IMG/VR virus record: IMGVR_UViG_3300046170_000433 | Span: 1 to 64,000 of that record | DNA length: 64,000 bases | Reading direction: 5' to 3' (one strand) | Source of the DNA: a virus | Part shown: piece by piece, positions 1 to 8,310 of the stretch | Position numbering within the stretch: position 1 is the stretch's first letter | Layout of the letters: every line of letters begins with the position of its first letter | The notes under the pieces: model-generated | Seen by the model: only the letters and a program-made list of their open reading frames with translations | Told to the model about the DNA's origin: nothing | Databases searched by the model: none | Program-made: the position numbers and the translations under genes

Positions 1-37
1 ATAGCTGCCGGATCCTGATTCCCCCCAGGCACCCCCT

Positions 38-63
38 TGTAACCTAATGTGTATTAGGTAACA
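38..63. promoter_or_regulatory. Dyad control site, copy 1
   Basis: Inverted repeat TGTAACCTAAT / ATTAGGTAACA with a 4-base spacer and one mismatch between the arms. It belongs to the dispersed site family found before most transcription units of this phage. The nearest gene downstream starts about 107 bases away, farther than at the other sites, so its target is uncertain. Confidence 0.65.
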
Positions 64-170
64 CATATGCTGTAAGTCGTTGATAGCCAATAAGTTTATT
101 CGTGGCGCTTTTATAGGTGTCACCAAGTTGGTGCAATCAATATTAATCAAATCAAATAAAATCAAATATC

Positions 171-845
171 ATGACAAATCTAATCAATCAAAATAATCAA
201 GATCAAGCCAATGCATTAATTCCCGAACCACGTCATAATTTTAATAGCGTTGAATCAAGCGGAAATTTTGTAGCCAATGAAATTTTGTCAAAGCAATACA
301 CAAATGACAAAGGCGAGATAAAAGGCGGAAACCAAGTAGGATATCAAGTAAGCTTTTCGGATATCAATATCCTATCCAATGAAATGAGAAAAGAATTGGA
401 AAGTAATAATCAAAAATTCTTATATCATTGGGACGCCTTTGAAACGATTGCCAATGAAGTCAAAGACTTGACACCTGCCAAAATTGGCAAGGCATTAAAT
501 GAATTGCTCGCGGAAGATTTTGGGAAAGCCCCAAAAAATGGCGGGGACAAGCGCTTATCCAATAGCCAAAAGAATAGATATATAAACGGCTTTTATAGCG
601 GTATTAATAGGCTAAAAAACTTGATCGAAGCCAAATGCAAAGAAATCGAAGATCAAGAGCAATTAATTCCCACGGGCTTTATTATCAAAAATAATGGCGA
701 GTCAAAGCGTACTTATCAAAGAATGAGAAAAGTAAGCGAACCACGCCAACGCAAGGCAAAGCCCCAAAAGACTGAAGCGCAAATACGTGAGCAATTGAAA
801 GCGGAATTAATGGCGGAAGTCAAAGCGGAATTAGGCTTAGAGTAA
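171..845 (+). CDS. Hypothetical protein, AT-rich
   Basis: A 224-residue soluble protein with no family I recognise. It is rich in Asn, Lys, Gln and Glu. The C-terminal quarter holds a basic stretch (about residues 178-200) followed by a charged, probably helical tail with Lys-Ala-Glu repeats. There is no signal peptide or membrane segment. The ATG follows an A/T-rich leader with repeated AATCAA and no Shine-Dalgarno. Base and codon use (many AAT, AAA, CAA) differ from the early operon downstream, so it may have a different origin from the rest of the phage. The basic segment would fit nucleic-acid binding, but that is a guess. Confidence 0.6.
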   Translation: MTNLINQNNQDQANALIPEPRHNFNSVESSGNFVANEILSKQYTNDKGEIKGGNQVGYQVSFSDINILSNEMRKELESNNQKFLYHWDAFETIANEVKDLTPAKIGKALNELLAEDFGKAPKNGGDKRLSNSQKNRYINGFYSGINRLKNLIEAKCKEIEDQEQLIPTGFIIKNNGESKRTYQRMRKVSEPRQRKAKPQKTEAQIREQLKAELMAEVKAELGLE

Positions 846-982
846 GCCAATTCCATCCCCTTTGCTTAGCGTTGGACTAGGCAAAGGCAAGGCAATCGTA
901 AACGTGCCACGCAATGCGTGATGGTGGCAAGCCCATACGAAACGTGAGTCAATTGTTCTTTACAAGTAATTGATAGATTTAG

Positions 983-1036
983 CCCAAAAAATTTGGGGCA
1001 AACTAGATCGATTAATTCCCAAAAAATTTGGGGCAA
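983..1036 (+). repeat. Two direct copies of a 19-base hairpin repeat
   Basis: CCCAAAAAATTTGGGGCAA occurs at 983-1001 and again at 1018-1036, a 35-base period. Each copy can fold on itself through CCCAAA/TTTGGG. The sequence between the copies is unrelated. It lies inside the candidate structured RNA. Confidence 0.8.
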
Positions 1037-1868
1037 CTTGGTCAGCTCTTTGACATTTAATTGATAGTCTTTGCAAAATTTGCAAAGGCAATACGTGAAG
1101 CAATTACAAATTGATTCCACATCGACGTAGAATTGTATTTGATTGCGGTAGATATCTTGATTTGCGCAAAACCCTTTTGATAAGTTTGCGAGTAGAGTCA
1201 GCGACGTAATGAGTCGGCATGATCTTGTAAGCTTTCCCTTTAGGCACGTTGGCGTAGTACTCACTACCATATAGCAATCCAATGCATTAACTTATAGCGA
1301 CAAGCGTAGTAGATTAGAATTGGCAGATATAACTAGCAGGTTCGAAGTCTTAGGATCGGATGATGATCGTAGCGATGCGATGGCACTAATAGTGGTGTTC
1401 AAGTGTGAGGGAAAATTCCTCATGGGCGAACGATAAAACCATTGCATTGTTCGGCTAAGAGAACTTAGTCGCGTAGACACCCCACAAGGATATACCTTGG
1501 ATCAGTAGCAAGGGGGGCGTACGTATTCGGATACAACAAAACGAATTGTATTCTATATTTGGCGACATCGGTTGCTTGGTTGGCAATACCCATCGCATAG
1601 ACAATGATCATCTCTATTTGATTATCTATGTGGTCTTGTATTGACACCCGAAAAAACGAGAGGGGAATTGCTCGGATCGATGGAACTTGTTCGGTGAACC
1701 ATGTGTCACTTTGGAAACATAACGAACTAACGGAAATTAAAATGCCTAGGCGTGTAATGATTATTTAGAAGATGATATGCCTATCGGTTTGGTCAGCCGA
1801 AGAAATTATACTAAGGAGATAACCTAATTATTATCGAGTGTTCACTCTTATGGGTGTTCACAATAGTC

Positions 1869-1892
1869 GCAACGCAACCGCGTTGCTTTTTT
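1869..1892 (+). terminator. Rho-independent terminator
   Basis: Perfect 7-base stem GCAACGC / GCGTTGC around an AACC loop, followed by six T. It ends plus-strand transcription coming from the 846-1868 stretch. Confidence 0.85.
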
Positions 1893-1923
1893 GATTATTA
1901 ACCCGATGTGGTCTGTACGTACT

Positions 1924-1964
1924 GAGCTACGTGCAGACTACGTCACAACACGTAGTTGGAACGT
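1924..1964. repeat. Long dyad element, left copy
   Basis: Contains the perfect inverted repeat ACTACGT-cacaac-ACGTAGT (1937-1956). It shares a 15-base block (TACGTGCAGACTACG), an 8-base block (ACGTAGTT) and AACGT, in the same order and spacing, with a second copy at 63569-63603 next to the integrase. The spacer between the arms differs between copies, which argues for a protein-binding site or RNA hairpin rather than a recombination core. Confidence 0.7.
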
Positions 1965-2031
1965 AAACTACTTGCGAGCAAGAGAGAATCATAGGCAGTC
2001 AATCGCTGACGCACGTTCTACTACAAAACCT

Positions 2032-2075
2032 AGCCCTTCCAGAGCTTTTGTGCTTCTGGGAGGGCTTTTCTTTTT
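2032..2075 (+). terminator. Rho-independent terminator
   Basis: Long imperfect stem AGCCCTtCCAGA / TCTGGgAGGGCT followed by TTTTCTTTTT. With the terminator at 1869-1892 it brackets a stretch of about 180 bases that holds the long dyad element and no credible gene, which could be a small RNA. Confidence 0.8.
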
Positions 2076-2114
2076 ACTACTCACCAAACAATAACATCCA
2101 ACAAAGGAAAAATA

Positions 2115-2240
2115 ATGAATCAGTACTATAAAATGTTCGGGGATATGATTGAAGGTATCCTTAACTCACCATTCTTTATACCTACCCTATTCGGCATAGG
2201 TATTCTCTCGGTCATACTTGATATGTGTGGCCTTCTGTAA
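2115..2240 (+). CDS. Small single-span membrane protein
   Basis: A 41-residue frame with AAAGGAAA about six bases before its ATG. Residues from about 20 to 41 are strongly hydrophobic (FFIPTLFGIGILSVIL and onward) and would form one membrane span; the N-terminal half is short and polar. It is the first gene of the early operon after the double terminator region. Its stop codon TAA lies inside the next dyad control site. Function unknown. Confidence 0.65.
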   Translation: MNQYYKMFGDMIEGILNSPFFIPTLFGIGILSVILDMCGLL

Positions 2241-2258
2241 CCCAAATAACTAGGATAC
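2236..2258 (+). promoter_or_regulatory. Dyad control site, copy 2
   Basis: TGTAACCCAAATAACTAGG followed by ATAC. It overlaps the preceding stop codon and lies 21 bases before the gene at 2280. Confidence 0.7.
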
Positions 2259-2279
2259 TAACAAAGGAAAGGTAATATA

Positions 2280-2627
2280 ATGAACAATCAAAGTAAATTA
2301 AAACTAGCTCAATCAGCAGTGATTGGCGCACTTAAAAACGTACTTGGTGATGACGCCCATCTATTGGATAGGCTCATTGCTACAAGAGGTAAGAACAAGG
2401 GATTCCTCAAGTCTACTCCACCCAAGTGTGGTACTGATGAAGAGCCTTTGTACTTGGCTCTAATTTCAGAGGCTAACCCTCACCTTCTTAGTATTGGACG
2501 TCTGTTCTTCTTAAGGGATGAACAAAGGATCAAGTTCAACACTTGGGAGAAAACATTTCGAGATATCAAAGCTATCCGATACCTCTGCAAGAATCGTGTT
2601 ACTCTCGACATGCTAGGAGTTTATTAA
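2280..2627 (+). CDS. Hypothetical early protein
   Basis: A 115-residue soluble, basic protein of unknown function. The start has AAAGGAAAGG upstream. No membrane segment or known motif is visible. It is the first gene behind a control site and is followed after one base by the next gene, so it is co-transcribed with the small genes downstream. Confidence 0.75.
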   Translation: MNNQSKLKLAQSAVIGALKNVLGDDAHLLDRLIATRGKNKGFLKSTPPKCGTDEEPLYLALISEANPHLLSIGRLFFLRDEQRIKFNTWEKTFRDIKAIRYLCKNRVTLDMLGVY

Positions 2628-2628
2628 G

Positions 2629-2817
2629 ATGAGCAAATTCTCACAAATAAAGAACCGATCATTACACCTTCAATGGGACAGAGAAACTAACGTCTTGAAG
2701 GTTTTTCAAATGAATAAACTACGCAAAGTAAATGGCTTTAACATGAAGGAAATAGCTACCTTCCACAATGTAACTAGTGGGCTTACTTTCAAGCCTTCAA
2801 CAACAAAGGAAATATAA
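2629..2817 (+). CDS. Hypothetical small basic protein
   Basis: A 62-residue basic protein with AGGAG upstream of its ATG. It starts one base after the preceding stop and ends one base before the next start. No recognisable domain. Confidence 0.65.
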   Translation: MSKFSQIKNRSLHLQWDRETNVLKVFQMNKLRKVNGFNMKEIATFHNVTSGLTFKPSTTKEI

Positions 2818-2818
2818 T

Positions 2819-3622
2819 ATGAGTGAACTAATACCAAAAATACAACTAACTTTAGGAGATAAAGTTCTGGAAACCACGCGAAGAATGGTGACTGCCCTAT
2901 CGAAATTCGATGCAGTCGGGTCAATTAAGCATAATGGCAATTGTAATGAGGTGTATGACGCCATTAACGAAGAGATAGCAGACTTCCAAAACTATCTTGG
3001 TGCTACTGATGGAGATGATGCTACGCATTTCTTCGGTCATGAAGAGGCTCTTACTATTGCCAATGTATCTGCATTGGATGATGCATATGAGCAGATAGCA
3101 CAAGCTCGTTGGCTATTGGGTAGTGACGCAAATAAGGTACAGATTTCTGATTGTCTGCAAGCATGGATAGATCATCTGTATAAGTATGCTAATGCTTGTG
3201 ACAAGCATACCTTTAGATTCTTTGATGGTCATAGTACGTTCGAGCTAGAGGATGGTAAGCATCCCTTCCCTAATATGCAACTTCTGTTGGAAGAGCGTCT
3301 TGGTCTACGATTATGCATTGATGATGGTCGCTACTATTATATGGCTTACGATGGCAGAGGTGCAGAGTATGGTGATTGGCAGTTCTGTCCTAAAGTTGAA
3401 GAGCGTGTATGTTACTCGCAAGGCAAACCCATTAAACTAGAGGATGGATCATACAAGAAGGATGAGTATGGCAAGATAGTCTACTCAGAGTTCACACAAT
3501 ATGTAGATCGTGAATACATCATCGAGGTGACCAAGCACTCAACAGATCCTGACCAAGTTCACACCATAGATGTACCATTCGGTAAGTTCTACGGATTCTA
3601 TACACAAATAATTAATCAGTAA
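2819..3622 (+). CDS. Hypothetical early protein
   Basis: A 267-residue soluble protein of unknown function, acidic, with many aromatic residues in the C-terminal half. I chose the ATG at 2819, which has AAAGGAAA 8 bases upstream and abuts the previous gene; an in-frame start at 2777 would overlap that gene and has no ribosome site. Its stop codon lies in a dyad control site, which starts the next unit. Confidence 0.75.
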   Translation: MSELIPKIQLTLGDKVLETTRRMVTALSKFDAVGSIKHNGNCNEVYDAINEEIADFQNYLGATDGDDATHFFGHEEALTIANVSALDDAYEQIAQARWLLGSDANKVQISDCLQAWIDHLYKYANACDKHTFRFFDGHSTFELEDGKHPFPNMQLLLEERLGLRLCIDDGRYYYMAYDGRGAEYGDWQFCPKVEERVCYSQGKPIKLEDGSYKKDEYGKIVYSEFTQYVDREYIIEVTKHSTDPDQVHTIDVPFGKFYGFYTQIINQ

Positions 3623-3640
3623 CCTAGAAATATATATTAC
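3618..3640 (+). promoter_or_regulatory. Dyad control site, copy 3
   Basis: AGTAACCTAGAAATATATAT followed by TAC, abutting the ATG at 3641 with no room for a Shine-Dalgarno. It overlaps the previous stop codon. Confidence 0.65.
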
Positions 3641-4204
3641 ATGAAGAAAATAATAATCAGAGCATGCAACATTGCTAGTGTATGCAGAGTAACCATTGAT
3701 GATGTAGAGCAACGCTACATCTATCTCAAGAAAGGTGATATTGTGCTAGCTGAAGATCATAAGGAAGATACCATTCCATTTGATAAGCTACCAATAGATG
3801 TAGCCAATGAGGTTGAGGATCACTTCAATTATCTATTCGCAGTACCACTAGAGCAACGTGGCAAGGCATTAGCTGACTCTTCTGTGGTAGGCATCATGAA
3901 GGATGTCCATTGTGAGGCAGATGGTCTTGTTGAGACTATCTCTTTGCTAGTAGATACACTTCATCCCGATCTGTCACAAGATGAGCAGAATGAGCTTATC
4001 CATGAAGAGGATGGCTACTTAGATAGCTTTAAGAAGGAACACAAAGGTGATCGTACTTACATAATATCCCTTAAGCCCAAGCATGGGCTGAGATGTAGCA
4101 CTAAATACAGATACGAAACCAATGTAGCCATGCTAACGATCAGCCCCCCTAGAGGTGACTATGCAGACTACAAAGTAACAACAACAAGAAAGGTAATACT
4201 ATGA
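3641..4204 (+). CDS. Hypothetical early protein
   Basis: A 187-residue soluble acidic protein. It begins directly at the end of a control site, so translation would be leaderless or nearly so if transcription starts within that site. No known motif. The stop overlaps the next start (ATGA), a sign of translational coupling. Confidence 0.75.
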   Translation: MKKIIIRACNIASVCRVTIDDVEQRYIYLKKGDIVLAEDHKEDTIPFDKLPIDVANEVEDHFNYLFAVPLEQRGKALADSSVVGIMKDVHCEADGLVETISLLVDTLHPDLSQDEQNELIHEEDGYLDSFKKEHKGDRTYIISLKPKHGLRCSTKYRYETNVAMLTISPPRGDYADYKVTTTRKVIL

Positions 4205-4431
4205 GTAAACCAATAGACCCAATATCATTCATGGAGATGCTAGCTATCGAAGCTAAGAAGTTCTCCGACTTAATCAATGTCCACACATGGAACAGAAGAG
4301 AGATTAGTATCCAAGGTAAGGTCATGCAGTATATGTACGACAAGTGGATCGGCTCTACTCGTGAGGTTTCCACCGAAAAGTTACCATCTTGGCATGAATG
4401 CGATCAGTTCAATCGAACGCATCATCAGTGA
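4201..4431 (+). CDS. Hypothetical small protein
   Basis: A 76-residue protein with AAGG upstream and a four-base overlap with the preceding gene. The C-terminal end overlaps the next frame by up to 38 bases. Because the next frame has no good start, the two could be one gene broken by a single-base error near 4390-4430; I cannot decide this from the sequence. Confidence 0.6.
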   Translation: MSKPIDPISFMEMLAIEAKKFSDLINVHTWNRREISIQGKVMQYMYDKWIGSTREVSTEKLPSWHECDQFNRTHHQ

Positions 4432-4705
4432 CCTATTCAACTCATGCAGATGGTATATGTGTGGGCTGAATAGTACTTGGTCTGTTGAGGCATGGTGCTA
4501 CACCTTTAAGATCGATGAGGTAGAGACTAAAGATGGTCTATTCTATGTCCTCGATCATGAGGATGGCACGTTTGAGGTCGTTAGACGGTGGCTTTCCAGG
4601 GAGGAGAACGAGGTCGAGCATGTAAAGGGCGACTTCGATAACAGATACCGAGCAAAACTATGGCTCGAGGAGAACTATGAACAACTAACAAGAAAGGATA
4701 AGTAA
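4394..4705 (+). CDS. Hypothetical protein; may continue the preceding gene
   Basis: A 103-residue frame when started at the ATG at 4394; the frame is open from 4277, but that part overlaps the gene at 4201-4431. Residues 20 onward look like genuine coding sequence (aromatic and acidic, e.g. FKIDEVETKDGLFYVLDHED). There is no Shine-Dalgarno before 4394, so either coupling to the upstream gene or a frame error would explain its expression. Confidence 0.55.
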   Translation: MNAISSIERIISDLFNSCRWYMCGLNSTWSVEAWCYTFKIDEVETKDGLFYVLDHEDGTFEVVRRWLSREENEVEHVKGDFDNRYRAKLWLEENYEQLTRKDK

Positions 4706-4707
4706 GT

Positions 4708-5010
4708 ATGAAACTAATACAGAAATTAATCTACCAAGGACTCAATGAACTTGAGTGGAAGTATCACAACTCATCGTGCAAGACCTATGAGGAGCGTCTG
4801 CCGACTATCGATAAGGTAATGCGTGAGGTGCAAGATCATCCTCATGCATTGTTCCTAACAGATAAGCAACTCAACGCAGTCCAAGTGGCTATCGATTTCG
4901 AGATTGAAAGCCTTGAGCAAAATCTTCCCGAGGATCCTGATCATGGTGAGGATAAACTAGCACAAGCTAAGGCAGTAAAAGAAAAAATAGAAAGGTTGTT
5001 CAATGAGTGA
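4708..5010 (+). CDS. Hypothetical helical protein
   Basis: A 100-residue charged protein, predicted mostly helical from its Glu/Lys/Leu pattern. AAAGGA precedes the ATG. Its stop overlaps the next start by 8 bases. No family recognised. Confidence 0.7.
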   Translation: MKLIQKLIYQGLNELEWKYHNSSCKTYEERLPTIDKVMREVQDHPHALFLTDKQLNAVQVAIDFEIESLEQNLPEDPDHGEDKLAQAKAVKEKIERLFNE

Positions 5011-5281
5011 AACAAAATACTTAGTGAGAAGAGAATATTGGGATGCCGAGAATGATCGGTGGATCCTGACAACATTAAATGCACATGGAGAAGCGGGTCT
5101 GAACTTTATGCAAGGTGATGACTATAAGACATTCAAGGGTCAGTTCGGTGAACCCGATCCTAAGCTTTCTGCATTATACAATGTAGTAATGGACAACAAG
5201 ATCATTGATGATGTTGTTCCTGAGATTGAGGCAATCAATCGAGTCTGTTGGGCATACCTTAAACTGAAGCTCGGGACATGA
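5003..5281 (+). CDS. Hypothetical early protein
   Basis: A 92-residue soluble protein with AAAGG upstream, overlapping both neighbours by a few bases. The N-terminus begins MSETKYLVRREYWD. No known motif. Confidence 0.7.
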   Translation: MSETKYLVRREYWDAENDRWILTTLNAHGEAGLNFMQGDDYKTFKGQFGEPDPKLSALYNVVMDNKIIDDVVPEIEAINRVCWAYLKLKLGT

Positions 5282-5472
5282 TTGATATACATATCGACAG
5301 CATTGCTCATGACTTGTGGGTTCTCTCTGCTCTTCAAGATGGAGAGGACTTTGAACTTGGATGTGCAACAGCAGAACCATCTAAACGCGAGGCTATTGAA
5401 CTAGCTAAGCAATACAAAAAAGAAATAACCGCAGACAAGGTCTGCATAATCATAGAAGGAAACGAAATATGA
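5278..5472 (+). CDS. Hypothetical small acidic protein
   Basis: A 64-residue protein whose ATG overlaps the previous TGA (ATGA) and whose stop overlaps the next start the same way, so it is probably translated by coupling. Function unknown. Confidence 0.65.
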   Translation: MIDIHIDSIAHDLWVLSALQDGEDFELGCATAEPSKREAIELAKQYKKEITADKVCIIIEGNEI

Positions 5473-5717
5473 AAATATATACATTCGGAATAATACTACA
5501 GAGGGATGAACTCATGGGCTATGGAAGAACTGCAAAGGGTGCAGAAGAGATGTGTCACAAAGCATACAAGGCTATCACTTCTAGTTGGGATGAGGAATAT
5601 GCCCCAAGAGATTGGAGCAAAGCTAAGGAGTACTTCGGTATTGTCGCTAGAGAAGAGCTAGAAATCCCATGTGCAACATATGATAACGAACTAATCAAAA
5701 AGGAGGCATATAAATAA
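5469..5717 (+). CDS. Hypothetical early protein
   Basis: An 82-residue soluble protein with AAGGAA upstream of its start. No recognisable domain. It is followed after one base by the GP88-like gene, whose strong AAGGAGG site lies within the end of this gene. Confidence 0.7.
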   Translation: MKIYTFGIILQRDELMGYGRTAKGAEEMCHKAYKAITSSWDEEYAPRDWSKAKEYFGIVAREELEIPCATYDNELIKKEAYK

Positions 5718-5718
5718 T

Positions 5719-6477
5719 ATGAAACTATTAGATACAGGTGGGGGCAACACAAAGCTCCGTAAGAATAACGCAAATATCAGTGATGGTATCTTTACTATGA
5801 TCGGCAAGGTTATGAGCAAGAAACCTACTGGAATGAGGGTAGCCGGATTGAGCCTAGCTCCATCGGATTGGGCTTGTCCAGCTTCTAGGTTGGCAGGTTG
5901 TCAGAAACCATGCCTCATGTCAGCAGGCTATGGCAAGTTCGACAATGTACGGACGGGTCGTGAGAAGAAAAGGGATTGGCTCAGAGATGATCGTGAGTCT
6001 TTCTTGGCTCAGTTGACTAAGGAGTTACATAACTTCGAGAAGCTGACTACCAAGCAAGGTGTACAAGGAGTTGTACGTCTCAATGTCATCTCAGATATCG
6101 TATGGGAGAATAAAAGATATGAGATACCGCAGCAGTTCCCTAACCTTTTCTTCTATGACTACACTAAGATGTCTAGTCGAATTGGTAAGACTCCTGACAA
6201 CTATCCATTGATGTTCTCCTGGAGTGGTATGCCTAACTACCAACCTTCTGTACAACGTGCCTTAAAGACTGATGCCCCTATGGCAGTGGTGTTTGATTGT
6301 GAGTTCCCTAAGGAGTTCCTTGGTCGTGTAGTACATGATGGAGATAAGTCAGACTTATTTAATCTTACTAAGAAGAATGATGTTATCGCTCTTAAGGCTA
6401 AGGGTGATGCTAAAGGTTCTAATGATCCATTTGTTGTGTCTAGTCGCAACGCTAACCGCCACCTTCTTGTGGCATAA
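5719..6477 (+). CDS. GP88-like phage protein
   Basis: A 252-residue protein that resembles the phage 'gene product 88' family. The family pattern I know is visible in order: an N-terminal Lys/Asn segment, a Ser-Leu-Ala-Pro turn at about residue 45, a Cys-rich motif (CPASRLAGCQKPCLMSAG, about 54-71) with three Cys, a run of Arg/Lys, then GVVRLNVISDIVWE (about 119-132) and an aromatic FFYDYTK segment. The conserved Cys suggest a metal or cluster site; no enzymatic activity is established to my knowledge. It has the strongest ribosome site of the early operon (AAGGAGG) and ends a unit, with a control site directly behind it. Confidence 0.75.
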   Translation: MKLLDTGGGNTKLRKNNANISDGIFTMIGKVMSKKPTGMRVAGLSLAPSDWACPASRLAGCQKPCLMSAGYGKFDNVRTGREKKRDWLRDDRESFLAQLTKELHNFEKLTTKQGVQGVVRLNVISDIVWENKRYEIPQQFPNLFFYDYTKMSSRIGKTPDNYPLMFSWSGMPNYQPSVQRALKTDAPMAVVFDCEFPKEFLGRVVHDGDKSDLFNLTKKNDVIALKAKGDAKGSNDPFVVSSRNANRHLLVA

Positions 6478-6478
6478 T

Positions 6479-6501
6479 TGTAACCCAAATAACTAGGAAA
6501 C
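6479..6501 (+). promoter_or_regulatory. Dyad control site, copy 4
   Basis: TGTAACCCAAATAACTAGG followed by AAAC, just behind the GP88-like gene and 7 bases before the ATG at 6509. Confidence 0.7.
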
Positions 6502-6508
6502 TAATATC

Positions 6509-6811
6509 ATGAGTGAAACTAAAAAACGAATAATCAAATTCATTATTAACGCCATCAAGGACACGCAGTTGACCTTGGATAACCTTGAATATCTTAGCGA
6601 TGAGAAGTACACCGATGTCGCAAGAGGTATCGTTCGAGGCTTGGGTACATCCATCCAACGAGTTGCCGAGCAGTTTGATGGGCATTCTGATGACAAGCTT
6701 CATGGCTTCTGTGCTTGGACAACATTCATCATCATGAGGGACTTCGAGCGTAGAGATGTTGATGAGTCAATTGCTGATGCATTGGCCAACTTTGAGGGGA
6801 AATTAGCATGA
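6509..6811 (+). CDS. Hypothetical early protein
   Basis: A 100-residue, probably helical protein. It follows a control site; the only purine-rich stretch upstream is the TAGGA within that site. The stop overlaps the next ATG by four bases. No family recognised. Confidence 0.7.
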   Translation: MSETKKRIIKFIINAIKDTQLTLDNLEYLSDEKYTDVARGIVRGLGTSIQRVAEQFDGHSDDKLHGFCAWTTFIIMRDFERRDVDESIADALANFEGKLA

Positions 6812-7053
6812 GTAAGGTAAAGCCAGGAATAGTTAAGGTAGCTGAATACCTATTCGATAGATGGAGTGACGAATGGATGTACGAAGACTTCGATGACTAC
6901 ATTAAACATGCCAAAGAAACTGTAGAGAAACAAGGTGGAGAGTTTATCCATCTTAAAAAGAAACCTTTCGTCCTTAGATACAAGCAGGATGAAGAAATCT
7001 TGGAAGTTAAATGTAACTCCAAGCAAGTAAAAGTAACCCAAATAAATAAATAA
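6808..7053 (+). CDS. Hypothetical small protein
   Basis: An 81-residue basic protein with AGGGG upstream, coupled to the preceding gene by an ATGA overlap. Its C-terminal codons and stop form part of the next control site. Confidence 0.65.
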   Translation: MSKVKPGIVKVAEYLFDRWSDEWMYEDFDDYIKHAKETVEKQGGEFIHLKKKPFVLRYKQDEEILEVKCNSKQVKVTQINK

Positions 7054-7054
7054 C
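7032..7054 (+). promoter_or_regulatory. Dyad control site, copy 5
   Basis: AGTAACCCAAATAAATAAAT followed by AAC, one base before the ATG at 7056. It overlaps the end of the previous gene. The right arm is degenerate. Confidence 0.55.
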
Positions 7055-7055
7055 A

Positions 7056-7787
7056 ATGAGTGATAATATAACCGTAGAAGAAGCAAAGAAACAACTAGCA
7101 GATGCCATTGCGCGAGGGCCTAAGCCACGATGGGAACTCAAGCCACCCACAATGGATGACATGCAGACCCTCAAGAATCTCATCGATGAGGTTGAGAGTA
7201 AGCATTCCGAGTTAGAGGATGAAAGGCAGACTCTTCAAGACCAGTGGAATGATCAGGTGCGTACATACAATGGAGCAGTTGACGAGTTCAATTCCGCTCA
7301 AGCCAATCTAGCTGACCATCTAAATCACAATACCAACTGGAGGGATAGTGTCGAAGATTACTTCAGTCAAGAAGAGGAAGAGAATGGTGTAGTAGTAAGC
7401 GATAAGTTGCGCGAGTTGCTAGTTAACATCAACGAGAAGGTAGATGAGTTCTGTACTACTGATGTAGAAGGCGAGGAGTCTGATAAATACATCGAAGAAG
7501 CAGACCTAGATGAATCTCATGGTGTAGCTAATGATGTCCATGCTCAACTCGAGACACTACAAGAATACCTAGATAAGAAAGATGAGGTTGATGCTGAAAT
7601 CAAGAAACAAGTCGAAGGTTGGAATTGGAATCTAAATCAATTCGAGGTTTACGATGAGATTAGAGAATACCCCAAGGATAAGATACAAGCCTTATTGCAG
7701 TATGCATGTAAGTTCTTCAATCCCAACGACACATTCAAAGACCTAGCTAATCACCTAAATGTAGAGATTGATACAGATGAGTCTTAA
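7056..7787 (+). CDS. Coiled-coil acidic protein
   Basis: A 243-residue, strongly acidic protein with long charged helical stretches (about residues 25-95 and 150-190) typical of coiled coils. No enzymatic motif. It starts right behind a control site and has no Shine-Dalgarno. The next gene starts inside its last codons. A role as a structural or decoy early protein is possible but unsupported. Confidence 0.7.
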   Translation: MSDNITVEEAKKQLADAIARGPKPRWELKPPTMDDMQTLKNLIDEVESKHSELEDERQTLQDQWNDQVRTYNGAVDEFNSAQANLADHLNHNTNWRDSVEDYFSQEEEENGVVVSDKLRELLVNINEKVDEFCTTDVEGEESDKYIEEADLDESHGVANDVHAQLETLQEYLDKKDEVDAEIKKQVEGWNWNLNQFEVYDEIREYPKDKIQALLQYACKFFNPNDTFKDLANHLNVEIDTDES

Positions 7788-8001
7788 TTACGAACACATA
7801 TCCGAGGAGGAGGTGACAGATTTACTCTGTCGCCTCCTTAATGACTACGAAAAGAAACAAGAGGCTCTGTTTACCAATGGTGGCTCACCCGATGTATTTC
7901 ATTGGCAAGACTTAGTCAATGCATGCCGTGAGTTCATAGAGGTTTCTACCATGAATGCACCAATACGGAGCGGAGCGGATGATAGGAAGGAGGATAAATA
8001 A
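7777..8001 (+). CDS. Hypothetical small acidic protein
   Basis: A 74-residue protein. I chose the ATG at 7777, overlapping the previous gene by 11 bases, over an upstream TTG at 7768. Its end overlaps the next ATG (TAATG) and contains AAGGAGG, the ribosome site of that gene. Confidence 0.65.
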   Translation: MSLNYEHISEEEVTDLLCRLLNDYEKKQEALFTNGGSPDVFHWQDLVNACREFIEVSTMNAPIRSGADDRKEDK

Positions 8002-8309
8002 TGGAATACACAAAAAGAAAAGTAACTGAGGAAGAGCTACATGACTTACCTCATCTGTTCTTCAATACAGGTTGTAGATACACAAAGCATGGACAGCGCT
8101 TACTAGCACTAAAGCTAGATGAAGATGTCCTTTGTTATGACTACGACAGATGTATCGAATACCTCTTTGAGGACTGCCCTATGAAAGAGAGGGAGATTGA
8201 AAGAAGAGAGAAAGCAATGGGCCAAAAGAAGACCTTCTTCCAAGAAGGGATTATCAATTGGAGGGTGTGGAAGCACTGGCAAGATAAACTAAACATAGAA
8301 AGGGACTAA
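8001..8309 (+). CDS. Hypothetical early protein
   Basis: A 102-residue soluble protein with a strong AAGGAGG site. It has four Cys scattered through it and a charged C-terminal half. No family recognised. Confidence 0.7.
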   Translation: MEYTKRKVTEEELHDLPHLFFNTGCRYTKHGQRLLALKLDEDVLCYDYDRCIEYLFEDCPMKEREIERREKAMGQKKTFFQEGIINWRVWKHWQDKLNIERD

Positions 8310-8310
8310 A

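Larger units (their letters stand above)
850..1893 (+). ncRNA. Candidate large structured RNA (no gene seen)
   Basis: About 1 kb between the gene at 171-845 and an intrinsic terminator, with no convincing reading frame on either strand; the open frames there are short, Cys/Leu-rich and lack start signals. It holds many local hairpins: 859-887 (11 pairs including one G-U, 7-base loop), 1406-1422 (TGAGG/CCTCA), 1453-1470 (7 pairs, AGAA loop), 1485-1499 (CAAGG/CCTTG), 1523-1534 (GTAT-TCGG-ATAC) and 1784-1800 (TCGG/CCGA). A hairpin-forming repeat occurs twice (983-1001, 1018-1036). Long ornate RNAs such as GOLLD and ROOL occur in phages, and this stretch has a comparable size and setting, but I cannot show membership. 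A decayed gene region is the alternative. Confidence 0.35.

Noticed and set aside
866-1647. Three minus-strand open frames of 60-138 codons
   Set aside because: Cys/Leu-rich, unlike any neighbouring gene, no ribosome sites, and they cross the hairpins of the candidate RNA.
1891-2094. Plus-strand frame of 67 codons
   Set aside because: It begins in the tail of one terminator and runs through the stem of the next, so translation product is not credible.
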